A stretch of DNA of 64,000 nucleotides from contig JAYKKI010000023.1 of assembly GCA_039881145.1 (NCBI GenBank), forward strand, positions 10,350,001-10,414,000, in the 5' to 3' direction. Position 1 is the stretch's first letter. Each line of letters begins with the position of its first letter. Below are positions 1-10,369 of the stretch, piece after piece. Under the pieces are notes generated by a model. It was not told the DNA's origin. It did not search any database and saw only the letters and a list, made by a program, of their open reading frames with translations. The stretch is from Druceiella hillmani (taxonomy: Eukaryota; Arthropoda; Insecta; Lepidoptera; Hepialidae). The position numbers and the translations under genes were made by a program.

Positions 1-40
1 TCCGCCTTATGTATCAACTAGATACATTAAAGTAGATAAA

Positions 41-418
41 TAAATAAATATGTCACTAGTATTTGAACATTTTTCACGTCAAATTAAGAGACAAACCTCA
101 ATTACCAATGTAAGATCTTTGTGCTGAACGAAATTATATGCGAGTGTAAAGTTAACATTGGAAATAAATATGAGTAAATATGTAATAATTGAATATTTTT
201 CACGTTGAATTAAAAGACAAATCTTAATTATAAATTTAAGATCTCTGTGTTGAACGGACTGAGATATGAGTGTAAAGTTAACGTTGGACATAAAAAGTAA
301 GTTTAGTATTTGAATATTTTTCACGTTGAATTAAGAGACAAACCTTAATTGCCAATTTAAGTTTTGTGTGCTGAACGAAATGATGCGCGAGTGTAAAATT
401 AACATTATGAATAAATAA
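41..418. repeat. Three-copy degenerate tandem repeat, about 121-126 bp unit
   Basis: Three imperfect copies of one unit lie head to tail. Each carries 'tttttcacgt' followed by 'gacaaa', then 'gtgctgaacg' and 'gagtgtaaa'. The anchor 'cacgt' falls at 75, 201 and 322, giving spacings of 126 and 121 bp. The copies have diverged by substitutions and small indels, so the duplication is old. The reading frame that stays open across it (79-324, minus) is a by-product of the repetition. Confidence 0.85.
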
Positions 419-1070
419 AAATTCGTAGATTTCAATATCGAACAACTTCGTTTTCATTATCCAAATTTGATCCTAGTACCGGAAAATCATTTTATACATA
501 TCCTTATAATGTCAGTTTATTTAATTTATTTATGAAGTAATGCCGCGGACCGATAAACGGATTCCTAAAATATGTAGAACGAGAAAAATTGTATATCAGT
601 TTACATTAGTGTGATAACTTCAACGAGCAAAAACATTACGACGGATGCCATAAAGTCAATCTTTCACTAACATTCTAATAAAGGGGGAATTACATATAAA
701 TATCTATTACGTAATTTAGCATATATCACCACCAAGCATGGAAATCATATTTATGTTTCTCGCATTGTCAACATCTCACATGTCAATTTGGCACGAATAA
801 ATATAACACTTCCACGTAATACAGAAATTCCATACCCTTGCAGTAATTATTTCGTAGTGTAATCGTAATAAGCACTTACATAAACATTTCCTTTAAGTTG
901 GTACTTTATCATCTTCCGAATATTCCGCTTCCATGGAAAATGGAATCATTGCAATTTCTCGACACATAAATACATACAAAATCTGTAAAATGTTACGCTG
1001 CGATTGTTCAAATAACACCGATAGAGTTTCATAAAAACAACGTCTAACGTATGTTTTCAAGAACCGCCTC
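419..1070. other. AT-rich noncoding stretch
   Basis: No open frame with coding character, no splice-flanked segment and no clear repeat. It grades into the GC-richer island that follows. Confidence 0.5.
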
Positions 1071-1400
1071 ATCCATTACGCAGCGAAACGAGTCTCCCTC
1101 GACGACAAAGGCGAGACACTGTGCGCCGTCGCGGCGAACGAACACGCGTGCGGTCGGCTCCCCCGTCGGCACCGCCGTACGCCAGCTTGGTTTATTGCCA
1201 GAAGTTATTAAATAATGAATTGTTTAACTCGACCGGTCCTCAAATTATGCCCCCGCTATTAATTTTAAGCATTTGCGACGCTTATCTTTAAGAGCTACTA
1301 ACATTGTGGCGCAATAAAATATCCCTTTCGCCTTATGAAACGTTTTAGCGGAGCGCTATTATAAATGTTACTCGACATATTTACATGCTAGTCCAGCTCG
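1071..1400. other. GC-rich island, candidate conserved regulatory element
   Basis: CpG-rich sequence at 1075-1195 is followed by a complex AT segment with TTTATTG, TTATTAAATAATGAATTG and CTATTAATTTTAAG motifs, all of which suit homeodomain proteins. No frame is open in a coding-like way. The sharp change in composition and the mixed motif content suggest an enhancer or conserved noncoding element. That is inference; sequence conservation was not tested. Confidence 0.35.
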
Positions 1401-1849
1401 TAAATAAAAGCTTTATTGCAATTAATGTAAACACAATTGAACTATTCATTATATAAACTCATACCACTAGTCAAATTCGCAAATTGTTATTATAAGTATT
1501 TTCATTTAATATGTACAGATAGCGAAACATCGAACCAATTGAACTAAACTCTGTGCGCCATTATATATTGCTTCATTTGAGATGTTTTATTCAGTTAAAA
1601 CAGCGTTCCACATTTACATCAAACTTTTTTTTAATATTTATGTACCATTTATTGTTTATTCCTTTCAGGCTAAATAAAAATTTTCAATTTCTTTTCTAAA
1701 ATACTTGAATAAAAAACATCAACGCGCATTGAACACTTAATGCACGATTACAACGATCTCATGAACACACTCAAAATCTGAATGCCGACAATGGCACAAA
1801 ACACAAAAACAGAATCCGCACGATTAACGAGACTCGAACGCACCGCATC
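1401..1849. other. AT-rich noncoding stretch
   Basis: Nothing recognisable beyond simple AT-rich sequence. Confidence 0.5.
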
Positions 1850-2310
1850 CTCCGCACTTCGACAAATTGAATTGCCCAAAAAAGATTCATCGCGCCATAA
1901 GGGGGAGAGGGAGGGGGTCTACATAAAACGTTAAGACATTAAGGAGATTGCGAAAAGCCAAAAAGGAATAAGTGCGTCACTAAAGGAAAGTTATTAGTCC
2001 GAGGATTGAGTCGCGACAGAGAGAGAGCGAGGCGAGAGACGGCGTCCGCGTCACGCCCTACAAGTTTTAATTAACTAGGAAAGAAGCTTTGAAAGTTCGT
2101 TAGCGCCGGGGCCGCCGACGCGCACGTCGAGGAGCCGCCTGTAAGAGCTAGGGATATAACGATACTTTAAAAACACGTCAAAAACTTGGCGCGCACGGCG
2201 CCCGAGCCCCCGTTGCCTCCCGCCCCTCGTCTCGCTCGCTTGTTTACCGTAAACACTTTATGCAATTTTAATTACGCGCGGCTATTGTAAAGGCGGCGGC
2301 CCGATGCCCA
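1850..2310. other. GC-rich island, candidate conserved regulatory element
   Basis: A long CpG-rich block that includes a GAGA-like purine run near 2019-2035 (agagagagagcgaggcgaga), 'ttttaattaacta', 'tttatgcaattttaatta' and several CGCG clusters. GAGA-type runs and TTTATG/TAATTA motifs are common in insect developmental enhancers and promoters. No ORF here looks translated. Confidence 0.35.
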
Positions 2311-3049
2311 CTCAACCCTCTCCCTCTCTTAACGCCTTTATATCTGTTTTTCGCATTTTTCAACTTTTCGAATATATTACAAACTTTTCCGACTTGCAAG
2401 ATTCGAAGCTGATTTTTTTTCCATTCTGTGACAACATAATGGTCTTGTTATCGCGGCACGCGCTTTGGTCATGTTTTTGCTACTGCGATTATAGAAATGT
2501 ACTTTGTTAGGTTCTTTATTTTAAAGACGGCTTATGAAAAGGTTATTAGTCACTACTGAAAAAAGATGGGTACCCAAAGTTGAAAAATTCTACAAACTAA
2601 GGATTAACTAGGAATTTAATTCCAAATTCTATGTTTATTGTTTTTTTTTATGAAATGTATGTTAAGTACTTAACATACATTTGACCTAATATGGCTTTCC
2701 TTCGAACATTATTTATTAATAACCACTTGTTTCCGACAATGTTTTAATGAGTATATCTCTTCTAATTTAGTCAGTTCTAAGCTATAAGTTATCTTGTAAT
2801 CGTTGCCTTGAAAAGATTTTTCTTGCGGCAATAACCACACATTAAATATAAACCAATTTACAATAAAATTCAAACAATAGCAACAAGCAATTGAATCATT
2901 TGCCACAAAACACATTGACCTAAAACAAAGTACACAAATAGAAAACATTTGTAGCTGAATCAGTGAAGCATTATTTACTTTTTGGCTCAAAGATGTTTCC
3001 AGTGACGGAGCAAGCGGTTACCTTTATTATTTTATTTTCTATCGAGAAA
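2311..3049. other. AT-rich noncoding stretch with one weak minus-strand ORF
   Basis: The stretch contains the perfect palindrome at 2653-2682. A 93-codon minus-strand frame (2709-2990) has a pyrimidine-rich tract ending in an AG inside it. Its cysteine- and phenylalanine-rich start is not convincing as coding sequence, so I do not call a gene. Confidence 0.4.
2653..2682. repeat. 30-bp perfect palindrome without spacer
   Basis: 'aaatgtatgttaagt' is followed directly by its exact reverse complement. A spacerless 30-bp palindrome is unusual and could extrude a cruciform or be the remnant of a fold-back element. Confidence 0.95.
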
Positions 3050-3200
3050 AGGGTTCTCAATTTCGACCCTCCTTCGCCCCGAGCGGAACAAATACGTCTC
3101 CGCGCTACGGGCTACGTGCGGCCGACACTATGTTTGACAAGCAGACCGACCGAAGGACTTGGCCAAATAACCTTTGTAAGCGATGAGTTCCAATAGAAAA
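3050..3200. other. Small GC-rich island
   Basis: CpG-rich sequence between AT-rich flanks, with no coding-like frame that extends beyond it. It resembles the other islands and is a candidate regulatory element by composition only. Confidence 0.3.
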
Positions 3201-3905
3201 AAACACGGTTTATTTTGCCCTTTATATTGTTTCTATTTGGCGACGCCCGATCACAAGTGCTGTTTTAACCATTATTAAAGGAAAACCCACGTTATTTCAG
3301 GAGAGGGGTTTCGTTTTACTCCGTATATACATTAAGATGTTACAAACTGAGCTTCAGAGAAACTGTACGCATTATTTAAATGGAATATAGAATATACGAG
3401 ATTATCACAGCTTACTTATTACTTAATTTTAGATAATATAATAAATATTCAGTTAATAAAGCGGAAAAAACCAAGGATTATATAAATGCTAACTATAAAA
3501 GATTTAGATAACTATTTATAAAACCAGTTTCGCGGGAGACTTTGGGCTCAATAATTCTGACCGTATCCATATTTCATGAAAAATAAATGATAAATTTTGG
3601 CAAATTAAAATAATTATCAACCGCCATTAAATAACAACAAAAATATTTTAAAGCTAAATATTACAGGAACTGAACAAATTTTAAATAAATAAAAAACCAA
3701 GATGGACGGAATTTTATTGGATATTTCCCAAGAGCGTTACCAGCTTTTCTAACCATTTTTTGTGCAAACTTTTCTTAAGTTTATCGTATTTAATTAGTTT
3801 CCTTAACTTTAAAAGTAAATGATGCTTTGAAAAAAAAACTGTTTCTTTGTTGGGACGAGGACGACCATGTTGGGGTGGATAGACAAGTGAGCCTTAGAAC
3901 GTATT
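3201..3905. other. AT-rich noncoding stretch
   Basis: No repeat, gene or RNA gene recognised. Confidence 0.5.
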
Positions 3906-4373
3906 TCATATTTTTAGGAGCCACAGTTCAGAAGAACACGTAAATAGCCCGACTTGTCGTAAACAAACATACTGGAAGCTAAAAATTTTAACCCACATAT
4001 ACCTTCGTAAGTTGTTCAAAATGTCGTAACAGCGTAACGTCGGATCGAAGAAATGATTTGAAGAAAATATTGGTAAAAGAACTTTGCGAGTCCATACATA
4101 CTTTATTTTGATAACATATTGTTTGCTCGGAAACATATTGTTTCCCATATCGAACAGATCTAGAACATCTTCTCTTAAAAATATAGTCTGCGAGACAGGT
4201 ATGTTATTTATTATGCAATGGTTTATTAGAAAAAAATGCCTTCGTGAATTTCCTTGAAGAAAATATAGTGCAATTGGGCAAATGAAGAAATCAACAGAAT
4301 ATAATTGGTAAATTTCATAATAGATATTTGCCTTCGTAAATTTCGTTGAAAAAATTATAATGTAATTGGGCAA
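3906..4373 (-). pseudogene. 155-codon coding-like open frame, unidentified
   Basis: This is the longest open frame in the window that is not explained by tandem repetition or a microsatellite. Its C-terminal two thirds has a fairly protein-like composition, with mixed charge and segments such as REDVLDLFDMGNN and NHFFDPTLRCYDILNNLRRY. The N-terminal third overlaps a three-copy tandem repeat (4222-4520), so any original start is obscured. No splice sites, signal peptide or domain are evident. It may be a transposon-derived coding remnant or chance; I do not recognise a family. Confidence 0.2.
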
Positions 4374-4520
4374 ATGGAGAAATCAACAGAATATAATTTG
4401 TAAATTTCATAATTGATATTTGCCTTCGTAAATTTCGTTGAAAAAAGTATAATATGCAATTGGGCAAATGGAGAAATCAACAGAATATAATTTGTAAATT
4501 ACCTAATTGATATTTAGATG
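4222..4520. repeat. Three-copy tandem repeat, about 92-94 bp unit
   Basis: Three copies share 'caattgggcaaatg', 'gaaatcaacagaatataat' and 'tttgccttcgtaaatttcgt'. The GGG anchor falls at 4276, 4368 and 4462. The first copy is the most diverged. Confidence 0.85.
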
Positions 4521-4794
4521 AATATCAAATTAAACTCCTCTTGATTTTCAATTGAAGAAATTCTTAGGCGTTTATACACAAGAAACAGAATAATAAGTCT
4601 ATGCGTAATAAACATAGTCTAGACAAAGAGTAAAAATATATCAAAAACCACATACTAAAATTTCTCTTGGTTTAAAGAACCTGATAAATTATGGAATATC
4701 AATCACCACTTTTCTATAAGTAGCTGTAAACATTTAATCACACTTATATATAAGTAGCACAAAGACCACGTAGATAACGACACGTCGAAGTACT
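4521..4794. other. AT-rich noncoding stretch
   Basis: No supported feature. Confidence 0.5.
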
Positions 4795-5034
4795 TTAACC
4801 GATCACACTAAATCTAATCAAATCAAGACTAGCTACTTTCAATGAACAATATAAATCATTGACCAAGGAGCTCGGGTCACGCAATTTCAATTGACAATAA
4901 ATCAATAGATTTGTATGATAGACGCAACACGAGGAAACAGACCGACTCAATTGAATATTATCCTCGTTTATATTAAATACAGCCGATGCAAGTTGTACAA
5001 TTACAAACAGGAAACAAACAGATAAAGAATACAT
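4795..5034 (-). CDS. Candidate small secreted protein, 79 aa, unidentified
   Basis: Starting at the ATG at 5032-5034, the predicted product opens with a textbook signal peptide: a short polar start, the hydrophobic core LSVCFLFVIVQL, and an ASA cleavage motif ending at residue 18. The mature part of about 61 residues carries four cysteines (an adjacent CC pair and two single ones) and an acidic start (NINEDN). A longer frame upstream begins only at a non-ATG codon, so this ATG is preferred. There is no strong Kozak context and no AATAAA directly downstream; an ATTAAA lies about 70 bases on. It could be a real small gene, a signal-peptide first exon, or chance in AT-rich DNA. I do not recognise the family. 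Confidence 0.28.
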   Translation of the reverse strand: MYSLSVCFLFVIVQLASAVFNINEDNIQLSRSVSSCCVYHTNLLIYCQLKLRDPSSLVNDLYCSLKVASLDLIRFSVIG

Positions 5035-5877
5035 TAATTTATTTACAAACAATTACAGAAACATGACTTTAACGTACATATTAATTTATGTTTCTTTTCA
5101 TACCAATAATTACATAAACATGACATTAACTAACGTGTCAGTATACATTCGATAATAATAAAGCAAGCGAACATTAAAAAAAAATCATTGCAAATGACAG
5201 CCACACGTTTCAACCAATTTATTTTCGTCTATCGAAGATAGCTTGCTGGCTAAGCTGCAAACAGCCCAAAAGTGGTAACACAATAACAACTTGGATATTA
5301 TTAATTGAATAGATAATAACACAATACAACAAAATTAAACTTTTTTCTATAGAACAGGATGTTTTCAGTTATTTTAAATAAATCGAAAGAGCTAATTTTA
5401 AATATACTCTCAGTTTTTCGCCATCAGCTCGAGTTCTTGAAATATTCGCATTCTACTCTCACTTTCTCACTACCTTATAGTTGAATATTTTTGTCAACAA
5501 TGTTGTAATTTTCTGTTTATCTATTGAAAATAATTGTCAAGAAAATGCATGAACAATCTGGAATGTTTTGGTTTTATTTATCGCAATTTACATATAGCAA
5601 ACATCATATCAGTTTACCGTAGTTTGGGAAAAAGTCTTATTTTGACTACTTTGCATTTCCATCATAAATACAAAACATGAATTACTTATCTCATTTAGTG
5701 TGTACATTTTGTGTTGAAACTTTTCATTTAGGGGCGAGTAAAAAGAGAATTTTTTTAAAGATATGGCGCGAATGATCTGAATTAACCTTTAAACTATCAC
5801 GATTCAGTTGTGTGCGAATATCACTGGAATCAATATGAAAAATTTATCAGTAATTTTATCCCAATTTCCCATCCGTG
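5035..5877. other. AT-rich noncoding stretch with a small direct repeat
   Basis: Two imperfect copies of 'aattacaNaaacatgac' lie at about 5050 and 5110. Otherwise nothing is recognisable. Confidence 0.45.
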
Positions 5878-6051
5878 ATGAGACCTGTTTCGAGTGACAT
5901 GTCAGAACCGCTGCCATCAACTTCCAAGAAATATTCAAGCCAAGATAGCAGCCACAAAACATTCAACAACCTTACAGTCCACATAATGAGTTCTAAACCG
6001 CCGTTTAGAACTTTAACTATTTATTCAAAATTTACTGAACGACATAAATAG
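5878..6051 (+). CDS. Coding-like short ORF, 57 aa, unidentified
   Basis: An ATG-initiated frame of 57 codons has coding-like composition in an AT-rich neighbourhood. It is rich in Ser, Pro, Thr and Lys, with segments such as SEPLPSTSKKYSSQDSSHK. No signal peptide, domain or splice site is clear. It lies about 150 bp upstream of, and on the same strand as, the decayed protein relic at 6199-6812. It may therefore be another piece of the same inserted element rather than an independent gene. Confidence 0.25.
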   Translation: MRPVSSDMSEPLPSTSKKYSSQDSSHKTFNNLTVHIMSSKPPFRTLTIYSKFTERHK

Positions 6052-6198
6052 GGCCTTAATTTGTTTAAAAGGATTTCTTTATTGCTAATTTCTCTAGTAA
6101 AATAAGATAATTTTGTAATGAGTGGTATAAAAATTACTTAGTAAAAAATCTTCATCTAAAATGGTTTCTTGGTTGCTAACTTTTATGTTAAAAAAAGA

Positions 6199-6812
6199 TA
6201 TTTGCTAATGAGTGGCTCAGATCTCATTATATTGCCTTCATTCCACATCAAATTGGGAGTAATTAAATAATCTGTCAAAGCATTCAATAAAAATGGGGAA
6301 CGTTTTAGATATATCGGAAGGAAATTCCCGAATTTGAGTTCAGTAAAACTGAAAGCAGGTATATTTGATGATCCGCAGAAATCAGGACATCATAAATTTA
6401 GTAATTAATTAAAATGTCGTGAATTATATGAATGTTACTGAGAAAAACGCAGTTCTTTTAGTGGTCAAAAACTTCCGCAAAAATTACAAGAAAATTATTC
6501 CCAATGGGTGGGAGAGATGGTTGTCAATATCCAACAGCTTGGATGTAATATAAGCATTAAACTTACTTCCTCCATAGTCACCTATCACTGATAAGGTTTT
6601 CCCAAAAAACTTGGGGATTTAAGGGCAGAATAGGAAGAAAAGTTCCATCACGATATATGAACTATGTAAGAATGCTATAAAGGATGCTGGAATATTCGAA
6701 TGATTGGCGGTTTTTGAGACTCCCAAGTTTTCAGGAAGATTACTAGGATAATCAAGGGATTGCTTATACCCAAAGATCGTGCAAAAGAAAGTTTCTTTCA
6801 ATTAAAATGAAT
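6199..6812 (+). pseudogene. Decayed member of a multicopy arthropod protein family ('KAGIFDGPQI' type)
   Basis: One reading frame can be followed across about 600 bases, interrupted by stop codons (including 6268-6270, 6406-6408 and 6439-6441, with more after about 6570) but with no obvious frameshift. Recognisable blocks occur in family order: LPSFHIKLGVIK, then GERFRY and KFPNL, LKAGIFDDPQK, then NIQQLGCNISIK, then FPKKLGDLRAE and EEKFHHDI, then GCWNIRMIG. From memory, these match a protein family that is highly repeated in aphids, ticks and other arthropods, with conserved KAGIFDGPQI, LGCNMS, FPENLGD and ERFHQDI motifs. The proteins are uncharacterised and behave like transposon cargo. This copy lacks a usable start and is clearly dead. 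The family match is confident; its molecular role is not known to me. Confidence 0.75.
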
Positions 6813-7606
6813 ATTTTATTTATAATGATATTTTTTCAAAATCTGACGATTTTAGTGAAAACTGTCCTACCCAACATCTTAAAATCCAGACCTGATAAAA
6901 ATGTTTACATTTTTAGAATCAAAGCGGAAATTTAAATTCTATGTCTAAGCATAATTTGGAAAAAAATACTTATTTACATATAATGAGTTTAACAGATATA
7001 TTTAATATAAGCGCAAATAAATAAACCATATTCTCAGTCAGGTAAATTACAACACACTCGTAAAATTGAGTACTCTGGTATATCGCCAAAAACCATTATA
7101 CCAGAGTATAAGTTTGGTACCAGAATATCAATATCATTTTTTTAGGAACATGAGCTTTGAGAACAAGAGTATGTTGTAATTTTTTTTTTCGTAATAAACG
7201 ATCCTCTTCAAGATTGCAATAAACATGACTATAAAAGAATACATAGTTGTATTACTCGATCCCTAAACAGTACTAATTTCAATTAAAAACGGCATAAAAA
7301 TTTGGAGACATTTTCTTTTCGTTTTATATTCAAATAAATTCTCAAAACGCATTCTTTTCAAATTCAAAGTTGTTTTTAAATCGTGTATTGTTTGACCTTC
7401 TCTGACCGCAGCTCTACTTCCTAGGTGAATAATGATTTTGTTTTGACAACAATGTTTATAATTTCAAGTCGATTATACACATTATTTCCTACTAGTAATT
7501 TTGCAAATGCATATTTTAACAAGTGTAGCGAGTAATGTATTGCATAGTTACAAACCCCTAATGTGATATTTTTTATTCATAGAACATCATAATTTAGTAC
7601 GTGCAG
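6813..7606. other. AT-rich noncoding stretch
   Basis: Contains only a short inverted pair of 'taccagagtat'-like sequence near 7077-7110. No gene. Confidence 0.45.
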
Positions 7607-7945
7607 CATAATTTAAAATAATATATATTGTTAACCTACAGCAAACTGCATAATACTCTAGTAATATAATCCAAGTCAAAGTGATGCTTTATTTATTGAA
7701 CCCGGTTTTTTATTATTCATAATTTAAAATAATATATATTATTAAACTACAGCAAACTGCAGAATACTCTAATAATATAATCCAAGTCAAAGTGATGCTT
7801 TATTATTAAACCCGGTTTTTTACTATTCATAATTTAAAATAATATATATTATTAAACTACAGCAAACTGCAGAATACTCTAATAATATAATCCAAGTCAA
7901 AGTGATACTTTATTTATTAAACCCGGTTTTTTATTACTCATAGTT
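7607..7945. repeat. Three-copy tandem repeat, 110-111 bp unit
   Basis: Each copy contains 'cataatttaaaataatatat', 'acagcaaactgca', 'taatccaagtcaaagtga' and 'aacccggtttttta'. Copy starts are at 7607, 7718 and 7828. Copies two and three are almost identical, while the first is slightly diverged. Confidence 0.92.
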
Positions 7946-8308
7946 TAAAACCTGCGCATTAATTAGTAAGTTAATAAACATTCAAATAATTATTTAACAA
8001 CTTTAAAAACAATCATGTTTTAAATCATACCCCAAGTGACATAGTATGTTATTTACCATATTTTACAATTATTCTTTTCATTTTATTCGTTTTACACGTG
8101 AACTTAATTTGCATAAGCAACATCTGCATAATTTATTCCGATAGCATGCGAACTTCGGGTGCTATACCGTTATATACATATAAAGGAAACGAAATTATAC
8201 ACATACCATGTAGAAAATAATTATTAACCTTAATAACAAGATTTAGGTCGTCACAATACATCGCTGTAACACAAAAAAACAACCAATTGCGTGCCACAAC
8301 GTAGGTGT
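7946..8308. other. AT-rich noncoding stretch
   Basis: No supported feature. Confidence 0.45.
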
Positions 8309-8770
8309 AGGGTTCGTAGTTGTCTATATCTCTCGAAATTTTTAAAAGAAATTGAACGAATATAATTAAGGTTTTTCTTCAAATTTTCATAGCCATGGAA
8401 AGATCACAATTGAGGAGGCGGAAAGAAAGATTACAATTGAGGACGCAGAAGGAAAGATTACAATAGAAGACACGGATGATAACGGAATATCATTTTAAAA
8501 GATGTGTTTAATGAGACCTACACTTACAAAAACAAATCATTCGCACCCACTTTAATATATGGAGACCTCTCCGTCATTTTTTTTATATTTTGCTAAGTCT
8601 TTTGTTAAGTGCATTATATGAAGCATATACTTGTAAATTTTCACTCATACCTATGAAATCGCAGAAATTGTGAGGCTGTGACAGATAAGACGGATGGGAG
8701 AACGTGAGGAAATAATGAACGTTCCTCATTTCACTACGGAACATTAAAAACTTATTGTTCAAAAAGACAT
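8309..8770. mobile_element. Interspersed repeat copy (Lepidoptera-type 'gggttccgt' family)
   Basis: The left end 'tagggttcgtagttgtctat' matches the left end of the copy at about 21560. The right part, 'gaggctgtg' through 'ttcctcatttcactacggaa', matches 46650-46735. The two ends form a short imperfect inverted pair, 'gggttcgtagt' against 'actacggaac'. Between them lie three degenerate copies of about 28 bp around 'ggaaagattacaattgagga' (8398-8480). The element has no coding capacity. Confidence 0.6.
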
Positions 8771-9153
8771 ATACATATAAAAAACATTCATAACTTAAAA
8801 TGACATACCAAAATTTAAATATAATCTCAACAAATATGACGCGGTTATGGCTGGCCGCACCCATAAACAAGTTAAACATGATACATTATTATATAATAAA
8901 CTACACTGAAGAACTTAAATAATCGATACGAACATTAATTATTATCATTTCTTAAAAAGGTATTCTAAGTACAAGGTGCTTTGAACTAGTCAGTGTTACT
9001 ATATTATTTTTTTAGGATTTAGATTTTTTTCAATTTATGTTTGCGACTCTGACAGAAGTAGGTTTTATATTAGTGTATAGTGTCTTAGTATTAGTGTATA
9101 GTGGCCTCGCTATGTCCTTTTCTCAATTCAAATTTCATTTGCTCACTTGCCTT
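8771..9153. other. AT-rich noncoding stretch
   Basis: Contains a short duplicated 'ttagtgtatagtg' at about 9070-9100. No gene. Confidence 0.45.
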
Positions 9154-9175
9154 CTTTTACACGAAAGTGTAAAAG
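9154..9175. other. Perfect 9-bp stem-loop with GAAA loop
   Basis: 'cttttacac', then 'gaaa', then 'gtgtaaaag'. In the plus-sense RNA the loop is a GNRA tetraloop. It lies 12 bases beyond the stop codon of the minus-strand small ORF at 9188-9307, so it would fall in that ORF's 3' untranslated region. Function unknown. Confidence 0.6.
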
Positions 9176-9187
9176 CTTCCAAGTTCT

Positions 9188-9307
9188 TTAATAAATGATA
9201 CTGTCAAACTCGCACAAGTCTTTAGCCTTGCGTGCTAAGGGGCTTTTCAAGAAATTTTTCATATCTCCTGCGGGCTCAAAGCCGATAAAGGCCACGCCAC
9301 CGCTCAT
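9188..9307 (-). CDS. Candidate small ORF, 39 aa, or terminal exon, unidentified
   Basis: An ATG-initiated minus-strand frame encodes 39 residues with strikingly protein-like content: MSGGVAFIGFEPAGDMKN near the start, then a basic stretch LARKAKDL and an ending CEFDSIIY. Upstream on the same strand a pyrimidine-rich tract ends in 'ttacaag', a possible acceptor that would make this a terminal exon. It sits in a GC-richer island together with an oppositely oriented small ORF (9444-9557). It could be a real micro-ORF or exon, or simply the translation of a conserved noncoding block. Confidence 0.28.
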   Translation of the reverse strand: MSGGVAFIGFEPAGDMKNFLKSPLARKAKDLCEFDSIIY

Positions 9308-9610
9308 AATGGATGACACTTGTAACAGAAAATAACACGCGCGGTTTGCCTGGCCGCCGACTGTACATCTAAATCTCATACATCTATCTAAATATTAAGC
9401 ATTAAGTTCACGTATCGATACCGCATCGACTCACTGTACATACATGGCCACTTGCTCATTCGCCGCGGTGGACGATCGCCAAATGAAACTACTGTTACCC
9501 ATGTACGGCGCGCTGCTAGCTATGAGATGTGCGCCTTTGAAAGGTGCCGAATTTTAGAACGGAACTCACGCAGGTCTTCATATGAGGATTGTACCGACAC
9601 GGTAAGCATA
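9190..9610. other. GC-richer island with divergent small ORFs
   Basis: A CpG-enriched block between AT-rich flanks. It ends at a good plus-strand donor-like sequence, 'cgacacg' followed by 'gtaagcata' at about 9603. It could be a bidirectional promoter region or a conserved regulatory element. Confidence 0.35.
9444..9557 (+). CDS. Candidate small ORF, 37 aa, unidentified
   Basis: The frame opens at an ATG in a fair context (tacATGG) and encodes a 37-residue product. It runs from MATCSFAAVDDRQ through the hydrophobic centre LLLPMYGALLAM to APLKGAEF. The codon composition is GC-richer than the surroundings. A donor-like 'gtaagcata' lies about 45 bases beyond the stop, so the ORF may belong to a 5' exon. 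No family recognised. Confidence 0.25.
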   Translation: MATCSFAAVDDRQMKLLLPMYGALLAMRCAPLKGAEF

Positions 9611-10369
9611 CGATATGAGATAAATAAAAAAATTAGCATTCATATTACAATCCAAACTGATTAGTACTTCTTTCGCAATGGGAGGTCAGGTCACAGGCCT
9701 CTATTTATAAAAACGTTATAAAAATAAAAATAAATTTAAAGAGAGACAAAGAACAAAGTTCGTTTCGTGACATAGGAATTATGTGAAAGTTTAAGAGTTT
9801 TAAAATCTGTGAAAGAAGCAAATAAGGCAAAATTGGAATACAAGATCAACTCCTAAAATGGTAAAAGTGAACAGTGCCTTAATTTTCAATAAAACGTTAT
9901 TCAGAAAGGCATTTTGGAACTCGACAGAAATCTCTTCTTCAACAGTTTTCTAATATTTATGAGTACTTACTTAATGAAGTAAAACTACACTTTAAAAGAT
10001 CTCATAAATTGAGTTAAAAATGAGCATAAAAATATACGGATAACACATTTGTATTTCATCTATAAATAAATTAATTTTGAAGAATGATTTTGAAAATAAT
10101 TCTTTAATTTTATAAAATTAATGGGACTAATAAAAAGTTTTATTTTCACGAAAGAATGCTTCAGACAACTGGCGACTAAGTATAATTAATTTGCATTTTG
10201 TTTAAACTTAAAAAAAATGCATTATAACATACAATTTTACAATAAGAGGCATAAATAAACTCGTATATAACATGATCAAAAGGAGAATGCCACAATAGAA
10301 TTCCAATTAGTTTTACGTTGCACATCGATGTCGACAAAATCGTAAACAACCCTAAACCCTAATAGAAAT
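9611..10369. other. AT-rich noncoding stretch
   Basis: No supported feature. Confidence 0.5.
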
